The translations under genes were made by a program, and so were the position numbers. Source: Axinella damicornis (Eukaryota > Porifera > Demospongiae > Axinellida > Axinellidae). From it: a DNA stretch of 64,000 nt. The DNA lies in the NCBI GenBank assembly GCA_963931865.1, contig OZ007518.1:3620055-3684054 (forward strand), written 5' to 3'. This document shows, in pieces, positions 63,107-64,000 of this stretch (position 1 is the stretch's first letter; each line of letters starts with the position of its first letter). A model generated the notes under the pieces. It saw only the letters and a list, made by a program, of their open reading frames with translations, had not been told where the DNA came from and searched no databases.

Positions 63107-64000
63107 GCACAGATTGCCATCATCATACGGAGAAAAATGCCGACTTAAAAATTCTACACACATCTTATAATCTCTAGGGCACAAGGTATACGTAGTACAT
63201 GCACAAACCTGCAGTGGGTTTTGTTCCGGTGGTTCGTAAATGCTGCAGACAATGTTATAACAACACACAAACGGTTGACATAAGTCATTTGCTTCAATTT
63301 CAGGATAATGAGAGAAGCTAGTCTCGTTCCCAGACCGTTTATCCAGCACATGCATCGCTTTCGTGCGATACTAAAAACGATCCATGCTGGGGTTGGTTGG
63401 GTCTGGGACCGAGACAAGAGAGAAGCATGTTCACATAAAAATTATTTGCTTCTCAAACTTACTAGACTATTTATATATATCCCTATACATAAACTTTTAT
63501 TCTTGGAGTGTAGCTATCAGATCACAGAGTATACCAGCTCATTAAAGCCAACCATGTGTAGCAATAATCCCATCACCAAGATAAGAATGCACTGGGTGGG
63601 AGTCCAAAACAGTGTCCTCCAGTTAAGACCAAAATCTCTTCTGGACTATTCAATACATCTCAGTGCTGCTAAAGTGATAGCTGATTGCTTATCAATGATT
63701 TATGTACCTACCGAGCATTGACATCACCAGCTAGTCCATGTATCGTCACTGCTTCAGCCTAATTCAGTATACAAACATATATTAGTGTTTGCCACATGAC
63801 TGGATTGTGAAAAGTATATTATATCATGCTCAAAGCAACACAAGGAACACTTCTGGCTGAACTGAGAGAGAGTTGGTTGTATGAGCAGCATATACCGTAG
63901 ATATAATGATTTCGCCTGTTAAATTTTTGCGTTGTTTTATTTTCGTCACTCGAGCACACTGACAAAAATTAAACCACGTGAAAATTTCATTCAGTATGCA
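63107..64000. other. Right end of window, one mini element only
   Basis: Apart from the element at 63319 nothing is recognised. The 137-codon frame at 63308-63721 starts inside that element and has no domain; I do not call it. Confidence 0.45.
63319..63417. mobile_element. 99-bp TAGTCTCG mini element with 9-bp target duplication
   Basis: Begins TAGTCTCGTTCCCAGACC and ends GGTCTGGGACCGAGACAA, flanked by GAGAGAAGC on both sides (63310-63318, 63418-63426). An internal pair TCCAGCACATGCATCG / CGATCCATGCTGG strengthens the hairpin. Confidence 0.9.

Noticed and set aside
63308..63721. 137-codon plus-strand frame
   Set aside because: It begins inside a mini element and has no recognisable domain or splice context.

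Overview
The window looks like nuclear DNA of an invertebrate, most likely a demosponge. This is an inference. It rests on intron-containing genes with very short introns (66, 70, 74 and 98 bp are visible), on animal signalling domains (Death domain, TRAF/MATH, caspase-fold protease, kelch), on a Ty3/gypsy LTR element, on many short inverted-repeat elements, and on a tandemly amplified polytopic membrane family of a kind I associate with sponges. No bacterial operon, RBS or CRISPR signal is present, and I see no rRNA or tRNA gene.

Left part (1-22.5 kb). A long-unit satellite-like array (1-3170) enters from the left edge. Two diverged kelch-repeat genes stand head to head (4205-5425 minus; 9543-10727 plus). 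The last codons of the first were replaced by a 745-bp inverted-repeat element. Between them lies a frameshifted, truncated copy of a caspase-fold protease gene whose full-length relative is at 20238-22495 (minus). A two-Death-domain gene on the plus strand appears to have exons at 12157-12422, 12489-12534 and 18270-18523. Its inferred 5.7-kb intron would hold a 732-bp inverted-repeat element and a complete but internally deleted gypsy-type retrotransposon (14736-18116, antisense).

Middle and right part (22.5-58 kb). An all-minus-strand tandem array holds a family of about 617-residue proteins with a signal peptide, a Cys-rich ectodomain, about 10 hydrophobic segments and a short tail. Four copies are open (28677-30530, 32532-34388, 39456-41312, 43193-45040). 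Four are disabled by small indels, nonsense or deletion (about 24 kb, 50 kb, 53 kb and 57 kb). Two are truncated to the ectodomain, and one of these is split by a 1.55-kb TTAA-flanked element. Copies are mosaics with two 5' modules (leader plus upstream DNA) and two 3' spacer types. One spacer type carries an older, highly diverged relic of the same family. Insertions in the spacers with clean target duplications and empty paralogous sites give a relative history of the array.

Right end (58-64 kb). A piggyBac-like TTAA element, a 379-bp short inverted-repeat element, the 3' exons of a TRAF-like adaptor gene (60317-60982 and 61719-61811, minus) and a large foldback element (62711-63106).

Caspase-fold, Death-domain and TRAF/MATH genes flank a membrane-receptor-like array. 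This is compatible with an innate-recognition or chemosensory neighbourhood, but the sequence alone does not show function.
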